Below, in pieces: positions 1 through 8,490 of a DNA stretch of 45,727 nucleotides. The translations under genes were made by a program, and so were the position numbers. The DNA is taken from positions 1 to 45,727 of the IMG/VR virus record IMGVR_UViG_3300045119_000483, one strand, 5' to 3'. The stretch comes from a virus. Position 1 is the first letter of the stretch. Each line of letters opens with the position of its first letter. The notes beneath the pieces were generated by a model. It did not search any database, was not told where the DNA came from, and was given only the letters and a program-made list of their open reading frames with translations.

Positions 1-127
1 GGCCTTTTGCACAATAAACCAAAAATCGGAAAATGCCAAGTACTGTATTTGCAACCCCATTTAGGCGGACCCATTGTGAGCAGGCGCACTTCTGCTGGAG
101 GAGGGGCCTATTTGATCGGGTAAATGT
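1..127. repeat. Terminal direct repeat, left copy (circular overlap)
   Basis: These 127 bases are identical to the last 127 bases of the window (45601-45727). An exact repeat of this length at both contig ends is the usual signature of a circular molecule assembled with a 127-base k-mer. It is therefore most likely an assembly overlap rather than a biological terminal redundancy, and the unique circle is 45,600 bp. A real short direct terminal repeat cannot be excluded from sequence alone. Confidence 0.95.
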
Positions 128-577
128 CGGTGGAATTATGGCGGGATGACTTGCTAAACTTCTTCCTGACACCATTTAAGATGACCCGGGCGGGTTGTTC
201 CGCTCTGTTCCTTTCTTTTGATGTTCGCCCAAAAAAAGCATGTATGGCCTTTCGATAACAGCTCGCAAATAAATGCGACCGTGCTAACGTAAAACGGGTT
301 CCGCCGGGGTTTCTCCCCCTGTACACCGGGGCCCATCCGCCAGCGGCTGAGTTCCGCCCCAAAAGTAGAGGCTCAGTCGTTGGCGGGTTAGTTCCCCAAA
401 ATCTCTTTGTTTCCGAATCGAAGTAGGAACACGGTCCTGAGTTCGATCCTGGAACACCACCTAAGATATCCCCATAGGTACGGCTATTACAATCGTTCTA
501 TTTCAACCAGGGGGTCTCGGGTAGAGGGTATGAGTCTCAAGGGGAACGAAGGAAAAGCGAAAGGGGCACCCGCCCTG
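128..577. other. Gene-poor region next to the integrase on the circle
   Basis: No reading frame here looks coding; the short ORFs lack good starts and plausible protein composition. Joined across the circle with 45461-45600 and the terminal repeat it forms about 720 bp between the integrase stop and the stop of the Pro-rich gene. A direct repeat GGAACAC occurs at 426-432 and 451-457, flanking a stretch containing GTTCGATCC that vaguely recalls a tRNA T-arm. This is a plausible attP neighbourhood, but no core site can be named. Confidence 0.5.
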
Positions 578-1225
578 TTACGCGGTGGGCGCCGGCTCCG
601 GGGCCGCGGGATCGACCGGCTTCGACAGATCCGGCGGGTTCGGAATCCAGGCCCACAGCGGCGGATGTGGCTTACCGGGGCACGGCCGGCAGGGGACTCC
701 GTAATCCGGATCCACAGGAACCCACTGTCCACCACCAGGTCCACCAGGAGGCGTTGGCTTATGGCTTGGAGTGCTCGGTAAACTCTGATCGGGCTTGGGT
801 GGGCGCCCTGCAGGGAGTCCTTGCGACGGTATTGGCGGTAGCCCCTGATCCGGCGCCACGGGCATATCTATCCCCCAGCCGGGATCGACCGGCAGGAATC
901 CGAGAATCGGCGGTTTCCCCCAACCCGGGTCGAGGATCTCCCAGTGTCCGGGCATCCACGGGTGAGCTGGGGCCATCGGAGGTCTGTTGCCGGGGTGCGG
1001 AGGCAGGATCGGCCTTCCGGGGGGTTTGTTGCCCGGATGCGGCGGTAAGCCGGGGAGACCGTGGCTCGGATAGATGGGTGCTCCTATGCCGTAGCCTGGA
1101 TCGGCCGGCGCCCAGCCGGGGTGCCCGTAGCCGGGATCGACTGGTGGTGTGGCTCCCCAGCCGGGATCAACTGGTCCATCGGGGATGAAGACGAATACGG
1201 GTGCTGTGATGCGTTTGAAGCCCAT
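578..1225 (-). CDS. Pro/Gly-rich repeat protein with DPGWG/DPGYG motifs
   Basis: 215 residues. After a short hydrophobic start (ITAPVFVFIPD) the protein is almost entirely Pro, Gly and aromatic residues, with five DPG[WY]G motifs (VDPGWG, VDPGYG, ADPGYG, LDPGWG, VDPGWG) and repeated LPPHPGN and LPPIPS blocks. No enzymatic domain is visible. A good ribosome site (AAGGAG) lies just upstream of the ATG. It is the last gene of the long minus-strand late block, after the ejection-type proteins, and a divergent gap of 113 bp separates it from the plus-strand gene at 1339. The composition suggests an extended, unstructured virion or surface protein; the function is unknown. Confidence 0.75.
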   Translation of the reverse strand: MGFKRITAPVFVFIPDGPVDPGWGATPPVDPGYGHPGWAPADPGYGIGAPIYPSHGLPGLPPHPGNKPPGRPILPPHPGNRPPMAPAHPWMPGHWEILDPGWGKPPILGFLPVDPGWGIDMPVAPDQGLPPIPSQGLPAGRPPKPDQSLPSTPSHKPTPPGGPGGGQWVPVDPDYGVPCRPCPGKPHPPLWAWIPNPPDLSKPVDPAAPEPAPTA

Positions 1226-1338
1226 TTTGAATTGCTCCTTCGGGTTTTAGTGCTGGGTTACTGCGTTATTGACGGTCGCCGGAAGCGTTTGAGCGCGCCC
1301 CATGGAGCCGTCTCGAAAACTCGTGTTACCTTGGCCTC

Positions 1339-1779
1339 ATGACGTGGGTCAAACGCGAGGCCGAACGCCGCGACGAGCGGCAGACGCGGGAAACAGCCGA
1401 CAGGGCGGCGCGCCTCGAAGAGAACCGGCTGATCGCTGCCAGGTCGAAATATTTCTGGCAGGCCCTCGTTGCGGAACTGCGCCATTGCGTCGACGAATAC
1501 CGGGAAGTTCAGCCGCACAATGTCGCCCTGCTCCGCGAGTTGAGTTCACAGGAAGTCGTCGTCGAGAAGACCACACATCCAGGGGCCGCCGTTTTCGTTA
1601 CGCTGAACATCGACGCATTGACGCTGGAATACCTGCACCGCAAGAGCGGAGGCTCACAATCGCGGGATGCCGAAACTACGGGGAGGCAGAACCTCTCACT
1701 CCATCCGGCCGGCGAAGTGTGGACCGGCTCCTCTCTCGAAGCGCTAACCGAGTTGTTGCTGTTGCCCGTTTTGTTCTGA
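1339..1779 (+). CDS. Hypothetical protein, charged N-terminal helix
   Basis: 146 residues beginning MTWVKREAERRDERQ. The first 35 or so residues are very rich in Arg and Glu and should form a long helix; the middle (EVVVEKTTHPGAAVFVTLNIDALTL) looks like a small beta-sheet domain. Codon use fits a real gene. No convincing ribosome site precedes the ATG. It stands on the plus strand outside the late block and upstream of the operator at 1822, so it belongs to a small separate cassette with the acidic gene at 1872. The product is not recognised. Confidence 0.65.
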   Translation: MTWVKREAERRDERQTRETADRAARLEENRLIAARSKYFWQALVAELRHCVDEYREVQPHNVALLRELSSQEVVVEKTTHPGAAVFVTLNIDALTLEYLHRKSGGSQSRDAETTGRQNLSLHPAGEVWTGSSLEALTELLLLPVLF

Positions 1780-1821
1780 TCTGCAAACGACATAAAGCCC
1801 TCGTTGGGTGCCTGCTGAAGC

Positions 1822-1852
1822 ACTTCTCAGAGTTCTGAGAAGTCTGAGAAGT
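1822..1852 (+). promoter_or_regulatory. Palindromic operator with extra half-site (site 1)
   Basis: Arms ACTTCTCAGA (1822-1831) and TCTGAGAAGT (1834-1843) are perfect inverted copies around a GT centre. A third half-site TCTGAGAAGT follows directly at 1843-1852, sharing one base with the palindrome. The same palindrome occurs at 23405, 34028 and 34358. Here it lies immediately upstream of an extended -10 box and covers the -35 position, so a bound protein would control the acidic gene at 1872. Confidence 0.85.
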
Positions 1853-1857
1853 GACCT

Positions 1858-1866
1858 TGCTATACT
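1858..1866 (+). promoter_or_regulatory. Extended -10 promoter for the acidic small gene
   Basis: TGC followed by TATACT (1861-1866) matches an extended sigma-70 -10 element. No consensus -35 is seen; its place is taken by the operator half-sites. The ATG of the next gene is only five bases after the box, so the transcript would start at or near the ATG and be leaderless. This is inferred from spacing alone. Confidence 0.6.
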
Positions 1867-1871
1867 GGAGC

Positions 1872-2009
1872 ATGGCCGATTTAACTACAACTGACGGCCG
1901 GCCCGTGCCGGAAGACGTCGAAGAACACTTGATCGAAGTCTTTTCCGACATGCCCTGTGATCTCAGCTACGACGAGATCATTGAGGAAGAGGAGCCTGAG
2001 CTTCTCTGA
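1872..2009 (+). CDS. Very acidic 45-residue protein under operator control
   Basis: A 45-codon frame starting MADLTTTDGRP and ending EIIEEEEPELL. It has 16 Asp/Glu and a single Arg, a net charge near -15. It sits directly behind operator site 1 and an extended -10 box, with the ATG at the expected transcription start. Its 3' end overlaps the stop of the large minus-strand gene by 32 bp, tail to tail. Such charge is seen in DNA-mimic inhibitors and in anti-repressors, but no homology is claimed. The tight link to the dispersed palindrome supports it as a real regulated gene. Confidence 0.6.
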   Translation: MADLTTTDGRPVPEDVEEHLIEVFSDMPCDLSYDEIIEEEEPELL

Positions 2010-5000
2010 GTTGGCGAATGACCCGCGCCAGATCCGGCTTCGTCGCAACGTGCCGCTGAAGCACCTGTTCGAAAGATTCGTTCGTATTCCCGGCGCGGCC
2101 CTGCTCGTCTTTGATGGCTCGCCAGATGGCGGCCTGCATTTGGCGGGGCTCGACGCCTGCCTTTTTTGCTAGCTGTGTAAGCTGATAGTCGAGGAACTTG
2201 TACTGCCCTGCTGTCAGGTTGTCGCTCTGGCGGCCCATCGCTCTCGCTATCCATCGATCAACCGTCACCCGATCTGGATCGCCAAACAGGTTCGCTTTGA
2301 AGCTCGATACCTTCGGGCCTGACGGCGAGATCCCCTTTACCACTTTCTCGAGATTGCCGATGACTGCGGGCATGTATCCCTTAAAAGGCTGTCCGGTCTT
2401 GTATTGGGTGTAGGCCTTGAGGGCCATCGTCACATTACCTTCTACCGTGTTATTGGGCGAGGTGGCCGCGAGCATGTCCACGAACATGGGAGCGTCGGGA
2501 CCGAAGTGCTGCTCGAGTTCGGTTTGCGTGTGCTTGTACCAGTCCTCGCCCAGTTTCCCTGCCTTGTACATCGCCAGCACTCGCTTCGTGGTGGGCATAT
2601 TGCCGGCAGTTTCGGCGACCCTTCTTGCGTAGATCTTCTGCGCATCGGCCCACATCTTCTCAAGGTGCGGTTTGATCGCCGGCCCTGCGTCCGCGATCAT
2701 TTCTTTCGACCACTTCGCGAAGTCCACAGTGCCTTTCGCAATTTTGGCCGCTCCCCAGATCGCCATGTCCGCCAGATCGTTGACCGGTACCAAGGCGTTC
2801 ATCTGGGTGCCTTTGAAGGTTCCCCGCTGGCGCATGCGCTCGATGGCCGCATCGGCGTGCTCCTGCAGGGCGTCACTGACGCGGCCGAGGGCTCCCGGTT
2901 TCGCGGGAGCTTCCGGAGCAGTCGCGGGAGCTTCACCTGTGAGTTTGGCTTTCCTGGCCGCCACGCTGGCTTGGTTGCGCTGCACGGCATCCTTCAGAGC
3001 TGCAGCTCCGGATCCTCCGCCTGCTGGAGGTGGTTCCTCTGGTGGACCTGGCGGCGGTTCCTCTGGGGGTGCCTTTGCCGCCACCGCACGTATCTTCGCC
3101 TGAGTCAGCGCCGCGGCGCCGGGGCTCTTCGGCTGCAGGCCCTCAGTCAAAAGCGAGATACCCTTCGGTGTGTAGAAGAGCTTGCTGCCGATGTAGCCCT
3201 GCGCCCATCGCGCGGGGTTCATGCTGGTGGCCTGGCGTACCAACTCGGTGCCCGAAGTATTGGGATTTTTCACCACCATGTCCAGGCCCTTGAAAAAGTC
3301 GTCCAGGTTAGCCCGGAGCGCGGCGTCAGGATATAGAATTTTCTTAGTCTCCGGGCCCAGGTCGCGCCACTGATTCAGGATTCCCTGCGTCTTGCCGATT
3401 CCGCCCTCGCGCGTGGCTTTGTCTACGAGCTGCTGCACGTAGGCGCGGCCGGCCGCAGGCATTTGTTCGGGCGCCAATTCCTGCACCTGGCGGAGAAAGC
3501 TGACACCGCTGTCCTTGGGCCAGACCAACCTGCCGAAATTCTGCACCGGCTCCTGTGCGCGTAACTGCTTGGCGACCTCTTCCACGCCCATCACATGGGC
3601 GTGCGTCTCGCGGCCAGCCTTCAATCCCTGGATCGCCTCAGGTCCACCTTTCGCCACTGCGCCGTCGATGCCCTCCTGCAGATCAGGAATCAGGTGTGCT
3701 GCTATCCCCTGCCCCGTGTCCCTGACACCTTCCTTAGCCGTGAGGTGGGCCATGGACTTCAGACCGCTGAGACCTCGCTCTGCAGCCCACGCTGGGATAA
3801 AATCGTCGCCCTTTACGATCTTCTGGAGGGCCGTGTAGCCCGCGGATGCGCTGCGCTCCGGCGCCGGGATCCACTGCATCTCTTCGATGAGCGGTCTGGC
3901 TGCGGCCTTGATGGCGCGCACGTCCACCGGCATGTTCACCCATTCCATCACCGGCTGATCTTCCATGAAGCCGGTCGGGTTGCCGTCGTCGCCGATGACT
4001 GCGACTTTTTTGGTTCGGACCGGGACCTCTTCGTCGAATGCCGGATTGTCGCGGCCCGCCCATGCCTTCTCGTAGCCGGCGTCTCTCTCGAGACTCAGCT
4101 TCGCGATGGTCTTATCCATTTGCGCGGGTATAGCGTGTCCTACCGATTCCGGAGTCACCGGAGTCGGGTGAACTTCCTGGGCCAGCTCTCCACCGACTCG
4201 TTGCAGCCCTGTTTCTGTCCCGCGATTGAACTCCGCGGCAGTCTGGGCTCCTAACGGGCTGTTCTTGGTGGTCGCCTCGAGGGCCTGAACCGCTTTATTC
4301 CCGGTACGGGTTCCAGCCGTCATTGGCACGCCCCGCTCGTCTAGAAAGTTCACCGCGGATTGCTCGACAGGGTTGAGGGTGTTCCTGACTTTCACGAGGT
4401 CCGCCGCTCCCCGAACTGCTCTCGACGCGACCTTGCCGGCAACAGCAGGCGCCACCGTGCTGCCGATCAGTCCCGTAGCTCCACCCGCGGCCCCCGCAAT
4501 ATCCGGCGCCTTGACGGGGGTCACTACGTTGCCGTACTTGTCGAGTCGCCCCTCCTCACCGCCGGCCTGCTCGCCGATCGCGGCCGCGGCCGGCCCAACC
4601 AGAGGTATTGCCGTCGCGAGTGCATGCCCGTGCGCCTCGATGAAATGATTAACAGCTCCGCTTCTATCGCCCGCGCGAATCGCCTCCATTCCCCTGCTAA
4701 CCGACTTGGCTACCTTCCTCGCCTGGTCAAGGTGGCCCGCGGCGATGCCTTGCAGCATCTCGGTGCCAGGGCCTGGCGTCACCGCCTGACCCGTGGCCGC
4801 CCGCGTGCCTTGCACCGCCAGGTCAGCCACCCCTTTCCCAAAGCTCGCCAGACCGCCGATGGACTTGTCCCACAGGTTGCCGAGGAAGCGTTCGCCGCCA
4901 CCACCTTCCGGCTGCTGCACATATGGTTTTCCGTGCTGGTCTAATGGCTGCGAATCCACCACCGAGAGCTGGCGCCCCCCGGGCGAGGCTTGCGGCAATG

Positions 5001-5031
5001 GCTGCGAATCCACGACTCTTAAATCGGCCAT
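1978..5031 (-). CDS. Large virion internal/ejection-type protein
   Basis: The ATG at 5031 (MADLRVVDSQPLP) gives 1017 residues; it follows the stop of the upstream gene by one base. The N-terminus holds two VVDSQPL motifs. An Ala/Gly-rich, partly hydrophobic part follows (around residues 90-230, with AATAIPLVGPAAAAIGEQAGG), then a long helical region, a Pro-rich linker (EEPPPGPPEEPPP, about residue 660) and a folded C-terminal domain around PTTKRVLAMYKAGKLG and DPDRVTVDRWIARAMG. Position at the end of the structural block, size and amphipathic stretches fit a podovirus protein ejected with the DNA. The C-terminal domain may be enzymatic, but no catalytic motif is clear. Confidence 0.75.
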   Translation of the reverse strand: MADLRVVDSQPLPQASPGGRQLSVVDSQPLDQHGKPYVQQPEGGGGERFLGNLWDKSIGGLASFGKGVADLAVQGTRAATGQAVTPGPGTEMLQGIAAGHLDQARKVAKSVSRGMEAIRAGDRSGAVNHFIEAHGHALATAIPLVGPAAAAIGEQAGGEEGRLDKYGNVVTPVKAPDIAGAAGGATGLIGSTVAPAVAGKVASRAVRGAADLVKVRNTLNPVEQSAVNFLDERGVPMTAGTRTGNKAVQALEATTKNSPLGAQTAAEFNRGTETGLQRVGGELAQEVHPTPVTPESVGHAIPAQMDKTIAKLSLERDAGYEKAWAGRDNPAFDEEVPVRTKKVAVIGDDGNPTGFMEDQPVMEWVNMPVDVRAIKAAARPLIEEMQWIPAPERSASAGYTALQKIVKGDDFIPAWAAERGLSGLKSMAHLTAKEGVRDTGQGIAAHLIPDLQEGIDGAVAKGGPEAIQGLKAGRETHAHVMGVEEVAKQLRAQEPVQNFGRLVWPKDSGVSFLRQVQELAPEQMPAAGRAYVQQLVDKATREGGIGKTQGILNQWRDLGPETKKILYPDAALRANLDDFFKGLDMVVKNPNTSGTELVRQATSMNPARWAQGYIGSKLFYTPKGISLLTEGLQPKSPGAAALTQAKIRAVAAKAPPEEPPPGPPEEPPPAGGGSGAAALKDAVQRNQASVAARKAKLTGEAPATAPEAPAKPGALGRVSDALQEHADAAIERMRQRGTFKGTQMNALVPVNDLADMAIWGAAKIAKGTVDFAKWSKEMIADAGPAIKPHLEKMWADAQKIYARRVAETAGNMPTTKRVLAMYKAGKLGEDWYKHTQTELEQHFGPDAPMFVDMLAATSPNNTVEGNVTMALKAYTQYKTGQPFKGYMPAVIGNLEKVVKGISPSGPKVSSFKANLFGDPDRVTVDRWIARAMGRQSDNLTAGQYKFLDYQLTQLAKKAGVEPRQMQAAIWRAIKDEQGRAGNTNESFEQVLQRHVATKPDLARVIRQLREAQAPLPQ

Positions 5032-5032
5032 C

Positions 5033-6985
5033 TTATTGCCCCACGATCGTGCCGTCTGCTTGCTTAATCCACTTACTGCCGTCACTCAGGGTGTGGATCC
5101 CGGGCCCGGAATTCGCAAGTGCCGCTTTAACGTTCGGCGGCACGGGCTGCTGCCGGGGCCCCGCCGTTTCCCTGATCGGGGCCACCACGCCGCGGTCGTC
5201 CCCTGCTCCCGCAGCCGGGTTCATTCCCGGCTGCCCATAGGTACCCATCTGATCGAGCAGCGATTTGCGCTTGCGCTCAATGAATGGCAGGACCACGTTT
5301 TGCACCGCCGATTTGAAGTTCTCAGGAGACAGATTCGGGTTCGTCATGTCGATACCCATCTGCTTGCTCATATCGGTGGCGCCGCCGAAACCCAGTGCCC
5401 CCGATAGCTCATCGGCAAATGCGACCTGTGCGGTATGGAAGTCGGAGTATCTCTTCCCACCCAACGCGATCCCCCCGGGATTGATGAATTTGTTGAGGGC
5501 CGTGACTCCAGAGCGGCTCGCGGCGTCTGAGAATTTCAATAGATCATCGGCGCCTTTCGCCACGTTATCCATGCTGGCGAGCTGCTGTTGGGTCTTCGGA
5601 TTCGCCGCGAATTTGAAGCCCATCTCGAACTGGGCCGGGTTGAAATTGGGGTTCAGCTCCGTGGCCTTCTGGTAGATGTCCATCTTCTTGTTCACATCGC
5701 GCGAGTATCCGGTGAGGGACCGGAACTGCTGCATCGTGAGCCTGCCGTAGGCCAGGTCTTGGGCTACTTTGTACTCGCGGGTTCCGGGTTTATAGTCCAC
5801 CGTTCCCGTCCCCTGCTGCGACTTCAACTGGTCGAGGCGCGCCTGGGTCATTTCCATTGTGAGCGCATGCATCTGCCGTGCTTGCTCGACGGCCGCCGGA
5901 TCCTTGGTTTTGTTGGCGTAATTGACGACGGCCTTCGTCACGAGATCCGGGGGCGCGTTCTTCATGGTGTAGCCTGACTTCATCAGTTCCGCCCGGAGAT
6001 ACGTGCCGAACTCTCCGGTCGGTTCGGGCACTCCACCGGACTTCAGCAGGCGCATGCCAGGAAGAGCGGGAGTGGCCCCGGGCGCCGGCGCCGGTGTTGC
6101 GGATGCCGCTCCCGGCTGCCCGGTCAGAAACGGAAACGAAAGCGTGGTCTGGCCCGGCTGTTCCACGGCGGCCGGCGGCGCAGTTGGCTGCGCTGGCCCT
6201 GCGCCAGGGGCCGGCATGCCCGGGAGTTCCGGCTGATAGACGTCACTGTCTCGCGGAACGATGGTGGGTTTGGTGAGCCCTTGATACTCTTGCAGGGCGG
6301 CATTCCATTCTTTTTGTAGGAGAGGCCTTCCCGGTGTGATACCTATGGCGGCGAATTCCGGTGGTGCCGGCCGGCCCCCGCCCTCGAGCTTCAATTCGTT
6401 CTCGTGTTGCTGCTGCTGTTGCTGGAACTGGACCCTGGTTTGCGCGTCCGCCAGCGGGCCCATTTGGCTGATCTGCGCGCGCGTTCTGGCTGCCGCTTCC
6501 GCCTCGATTTCGGCGGTCTTGGCCTGCTGCGCTCGCTGTATCCGCTCTTCGCGCGTAGGCAACTCATACGGTGTCTTTGCGCCAAACCGGTCTTGAAGGG
6601 TGGACACCCGCGATTTATCGGCCTTGCGCAGGTAGTCGATGGATTGCTCCGGGATGATGGGGGGGCCGGCTTTCTGGGGCAGGTTATACAGATCGGGAGT
6701 TGTGCCGGCTGCCGGCGCCGGCGTTGCCTGGCCCATCAACATACTGGGGATTTTGGCTGTGTCCTGTATCGTGTCACCTGGTCCGACACGCCGCGCCCCC
6801 ATGTCCTCCATCAGCTTCTGGTTCATGATGTCCTGCATGGACATCTGCTGGTTCTGGAGGGTCTGCTGGGTCTTGAATTCCTGGTCGTCGCGTTGCGCGG
6901 CGCGCAGCCGCATGGCGAATTCACTGCCACGCATCAGGCCGTCGATGATCGACGGTATGGGATTCGAAAAGCTGCTGATTGCCAT
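5033..6985 (-). CDS. Virion structural protein, probable internal/ejection protein
   Basis: 650 residues. The start MAISSFSNPIPSIIDG has a good AAGGAG ribosome site. Residues 25-60 are Gln-rich helix (QTLQNQQMSMQDIMNQ). A second Gln-rich helix lies near residue 165 (QFQQQQQQHENEL). A Pro/Ala-rich linker spans roughly 235-310 and is followed by a long helical region. The C-terminus carries a short beta module (LSDGSKWIKQADG). It lies between two other putative internal proteins in one transcription unit with tight spacing. No enzymatic motif is seen, and the role is assigned from position and composition. Confidence 0.7.
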   Translation of the reverse strand: MAISSFSNPIPSIIDGLMRGSEFAMRLRAAQRDDQEFKTQQTLQNQQMSMQDIMNQKLMEDMGARRVGPGDTIQDTAKIPSMLMGQATPAPAAGTTPDLYNLPQKAGPPIIPEQSIDYLRKADKSRVSTLQDRFGAKTPYELPTREERIQRAQQAKTAEIEAEAAARTRAQISQMGPLADAQTRVQFQQQQQQHENELKLEGGGRPAPPEFAAIGITPGRPLLQKEWNAALQEYQGLTKPTIVPRDSDVYQPELPGMPAPGAGPAQPTAPPAAVEQPGQTTLSFPFLTGQPGAASATPAPAPGATPALPGMRLLKSGGVPEPTGEFGTYLRAELMKSGYTMKNAPPDLVTKAVVNYANKTKDPAAVEQARQMHALTMEMTQARLDQLKSQQGTGTVDYKPGTREYKVAQDLAYGRLTMQQFRSLTGYSRDVNKKMDIYQKATELNPNFNPAQFEMGFKFAANPKTQQQLASMDNVAKGADDLLKFSDAASRSGVTALNKFINPGGIALGGKRYSDFHTAQVAFADELSGALGFGGATDMSKQMGIDMTNPNLSPENFKSAVQNVVLPFIERKRKSLLDQMGTYGQPGMNPAAGAGDDRGVVAPIRETAGPRQQPVPPNVKAALANSGPGIHTLSDGSKWIKQADGTIVGQ

Positions 6986-7001
6986 GTGGTGTGCTCCTTA
7001 T

Positions 7002-7616
7002 TTAAATGCGTTTCTCCAGCCAGTCGCCGCCCAGCGATCCGCCGCCCGTCGTCGGCAGCCCCATCAGCATCCCGCTCAATCCCGCGATGCCTCCCATCAG
7101 GCTCGAGAAGATCGAGGGCCCGGGTTGAACCTGCGTGCCGGAAGTCTTGCTGGTCATCGAAGTCGTTCCGCTGGTCGAACTGTCGGTGCCCCTCAGTGCC
7201 TGCATCAATTGATCGGAGAGGCTTGCTCCGAACTGCTGCTGCTGGATCCCGCGGTCTGCCAGTTGGCCCTCTAAGCCAGACACCGCTCCAGCCCGCGCGA
7301 GGCCCGTCCTGTACATCTCGTCCCCCATGGCGCCCGAGGAGCCGTAGCCGCGGCGCGCCATCTGCTGCGTCACCTGGCCTGGCACGCTCGAGTAGGCCTG
7401 GTTGATCTGCTGCAATCCGGCCTTGCGCATGGGCGCCAGCGTGGACGTGGGGTCCGTCATGGACTGAGTCCCGTAGGCCATCAACTGCCGCACGAGGGCC
7501 TGCATTTCAGGCGGTAGCGTGACCTCGCTGCTGGTTGTGCCGGCAGTGTTACCGGTCTGCTGCTGCTGCTGGCTGCTCGTGCTGGTCTGTGTGGTTGGCT
7601 TGAATAGAGACGACAT
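7002..7616 (-). CDS. Small virion protein, Gln/Ser-rich, possible ejection protein
   Basis: 204 residues. It starts with a Gln/Thr/Ser-rich tail (SSQQQQQTG), has a helical core with QVTQQMARRGYGSSGAM, and ends with a hydrophobic Gly/Met-rich stretch (SSLMGGIAGLSGMLMGLP) that could insert in a membrane. A strong GAGGAG site precedes the ATG. Its first 68 bp overlap the 3' end of the acetyltransferase gene in another frame. With the next two genes it forms a set of three candidate internal proteins, as expected for P22/T7-like podoviruses. Confidence 0.7.
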   Translation of the reverse strand: MSSLFKPTTQTSTSSQQQQQTGNTAGTTSSEVTLPPEMQALVRQLMAYGTQSMTDPTSTLAPMRKAGLQQINQAYSSVPGQVTQQMARRGYGSSGAMGDEMYRTGLARAGAVSGLEGQLADRGIQQQQFGASLSDQLMQALRGTDSSTSGTTSMTSKTSGTQVQPGPSIFSSLMGGIAGLSGMLMGLPTTGGGSLGGDWLEKRI

Positions 7617-8109
7617 GGTGCTTCTCCTCGAAGGCCTTCTTCGTCAGGCCGTATACCCAAACGTCGCGGGGTTCCCCGCCCGATAATGTGTGCCCCTCCT
7701 GCAGCCCCTCCCGTTTCGCCCCGAGGTTCGATAACAGGCTGCCGATCGCGACGTTTCCCGAGAGCACATGGAACTCGAGCTTTCCAATTCCTTGGGCGAA
7801 CATCTCACCCACTGCCTGCCTGCAGGCCTGGACGGCGATTCCCTTACCGTGGAAGTCTGGTTTCAGGAGCACATGCGCGGTTCCCAGCCAGAGGTTGAAG
7901 CGCTGGAACTCGATCAAGCCCCCCAGCTCCCCATCTCCATAGATCGCCCAGGTTTTCTCTTCCTGCCACCTGGATGCCATGTGCTCTACATACTCACTCA
8001 GCGTCTTGGGCGCGAAGTCATCTGCTACTGACCCGCGGAATCGCTCGATCCACCTCCAGACACGGGGGAGAGACTCGAAAGGGAATGGCGTGATGAGTTC
8101 GATTTGCAT
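7549..8109 (-). CDS. GNAT-family N-acetyltransferase-like protein
   Basis: 186 residues. The GNAT acetyl-CoA loop is visible as PDFHGKGIAVQACRQAV (about residues 84-100), preceded by beta strands (LGGLIEFQRF, TAHVLLKPD) and followed by KLEFHVLSGNVAIGSLLSNLGAKREG, the usual strand plus NxxSxxLxxxxGF-type segment. The last 22 codons overlap the next gene. GNAT-like proteins are known in podovirus late operons near internal virion proteins. Whether this one acetylates a host target or is a structural relative cannot be told. Confidence 0.8.
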   Translation of the reverse strand: MQIELITPFPFESLPRVWRWIERFRGSVADDFAPKTLSEYVEHMASRWQEEKTWAIYGDGELGGLIEFQRFNLWLGTAHVLLKPDFHGKGIAVQACRQAVGEMFAQGIGKLEFHVLSGNVAIGSLLSNLGAKREGLQEGHTLSGGEPRDVWVYGLTKKAFEEKHHVVSIQANHTDQHEQPAAAADR

Positions 8110-8110
8110 A

Positions 8111-8488
8111 TTAAGGGACCGGGACGCCCCGCAGAAACATTCCGCCGCCTGGCATACCCACCATGCGGCCCTGGATCTTCTGCCAGCTTTTGAAGACGTG
8201 GATCAGGTCGGGCCAGAAGGTGGCTTGGTCGTCGTTCAGCATGGCCGTCATGATCTCGACCGAGAGTTCCCCGTCATCCACCACGCCGCCGCCGTCCATC
8301 ATGTGGGCCTTTTGCAATTGCCAGTCGTCCGCCGGCATCACGAAGTTTTCGAATGGGTGCGTCTTGGCTTCTTCCTGCTCCCACAGGTAAGTGTTGTAAT
8401 TGGCGGCCAGCATTGCGGTGGCCTGCTGCGGCGAGAGGCTGGACGCCAGGAGCCGTGCGGCGCGTTCGAGTTCGTGTTCGGTTGGCAT
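8111..8488 (-). CDS. Conserved-looking late protein, unknown function
   Basis: Starting at the ATG at 8488 (MPTEHELERAARLLAS), two bases after the stop of the fibre gene, the product has 125 residues. The N-terminal half is helical with a TPQQATAM-like segment (SLSPQQATAMLAANYNTYLW); the second half is acidic, with WPDLIHVFKSWQKIQGRMVG. It ends in a Gly/Met-rich tail. Translational coupling to the fibre and position before the acetyltransferase suggest a virion or assembly role. No family is recognised. Confidence 0.6.
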   Translation of the reverse strand: MPTEHELERAARLLASSLSPQQATAMLAANYNTYLWEQEEAKTHPFENFVMPADDWQLQKAHMMDGGGVVDDGELSVEIMTAMLNDDQATFWPDLIHVFKSWQKIQGRMVGMPGGGMFLRGVPVP

Positions 8489-8490
8489 AA

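Noticed and set aside
426-457. Possible tRNA 3' end around GTTCGATCC
   Set aside because: The T-stem does not pair (two of five pairs fail) and no rest of a tRNA is present; kept only as a remark on the attP zone.
108-1188. Several short frames in the first kilobase on both strands
   Set aside because: No ribosome sites and implausible composition; those after 578 are shadows of the Pro-rich gene.
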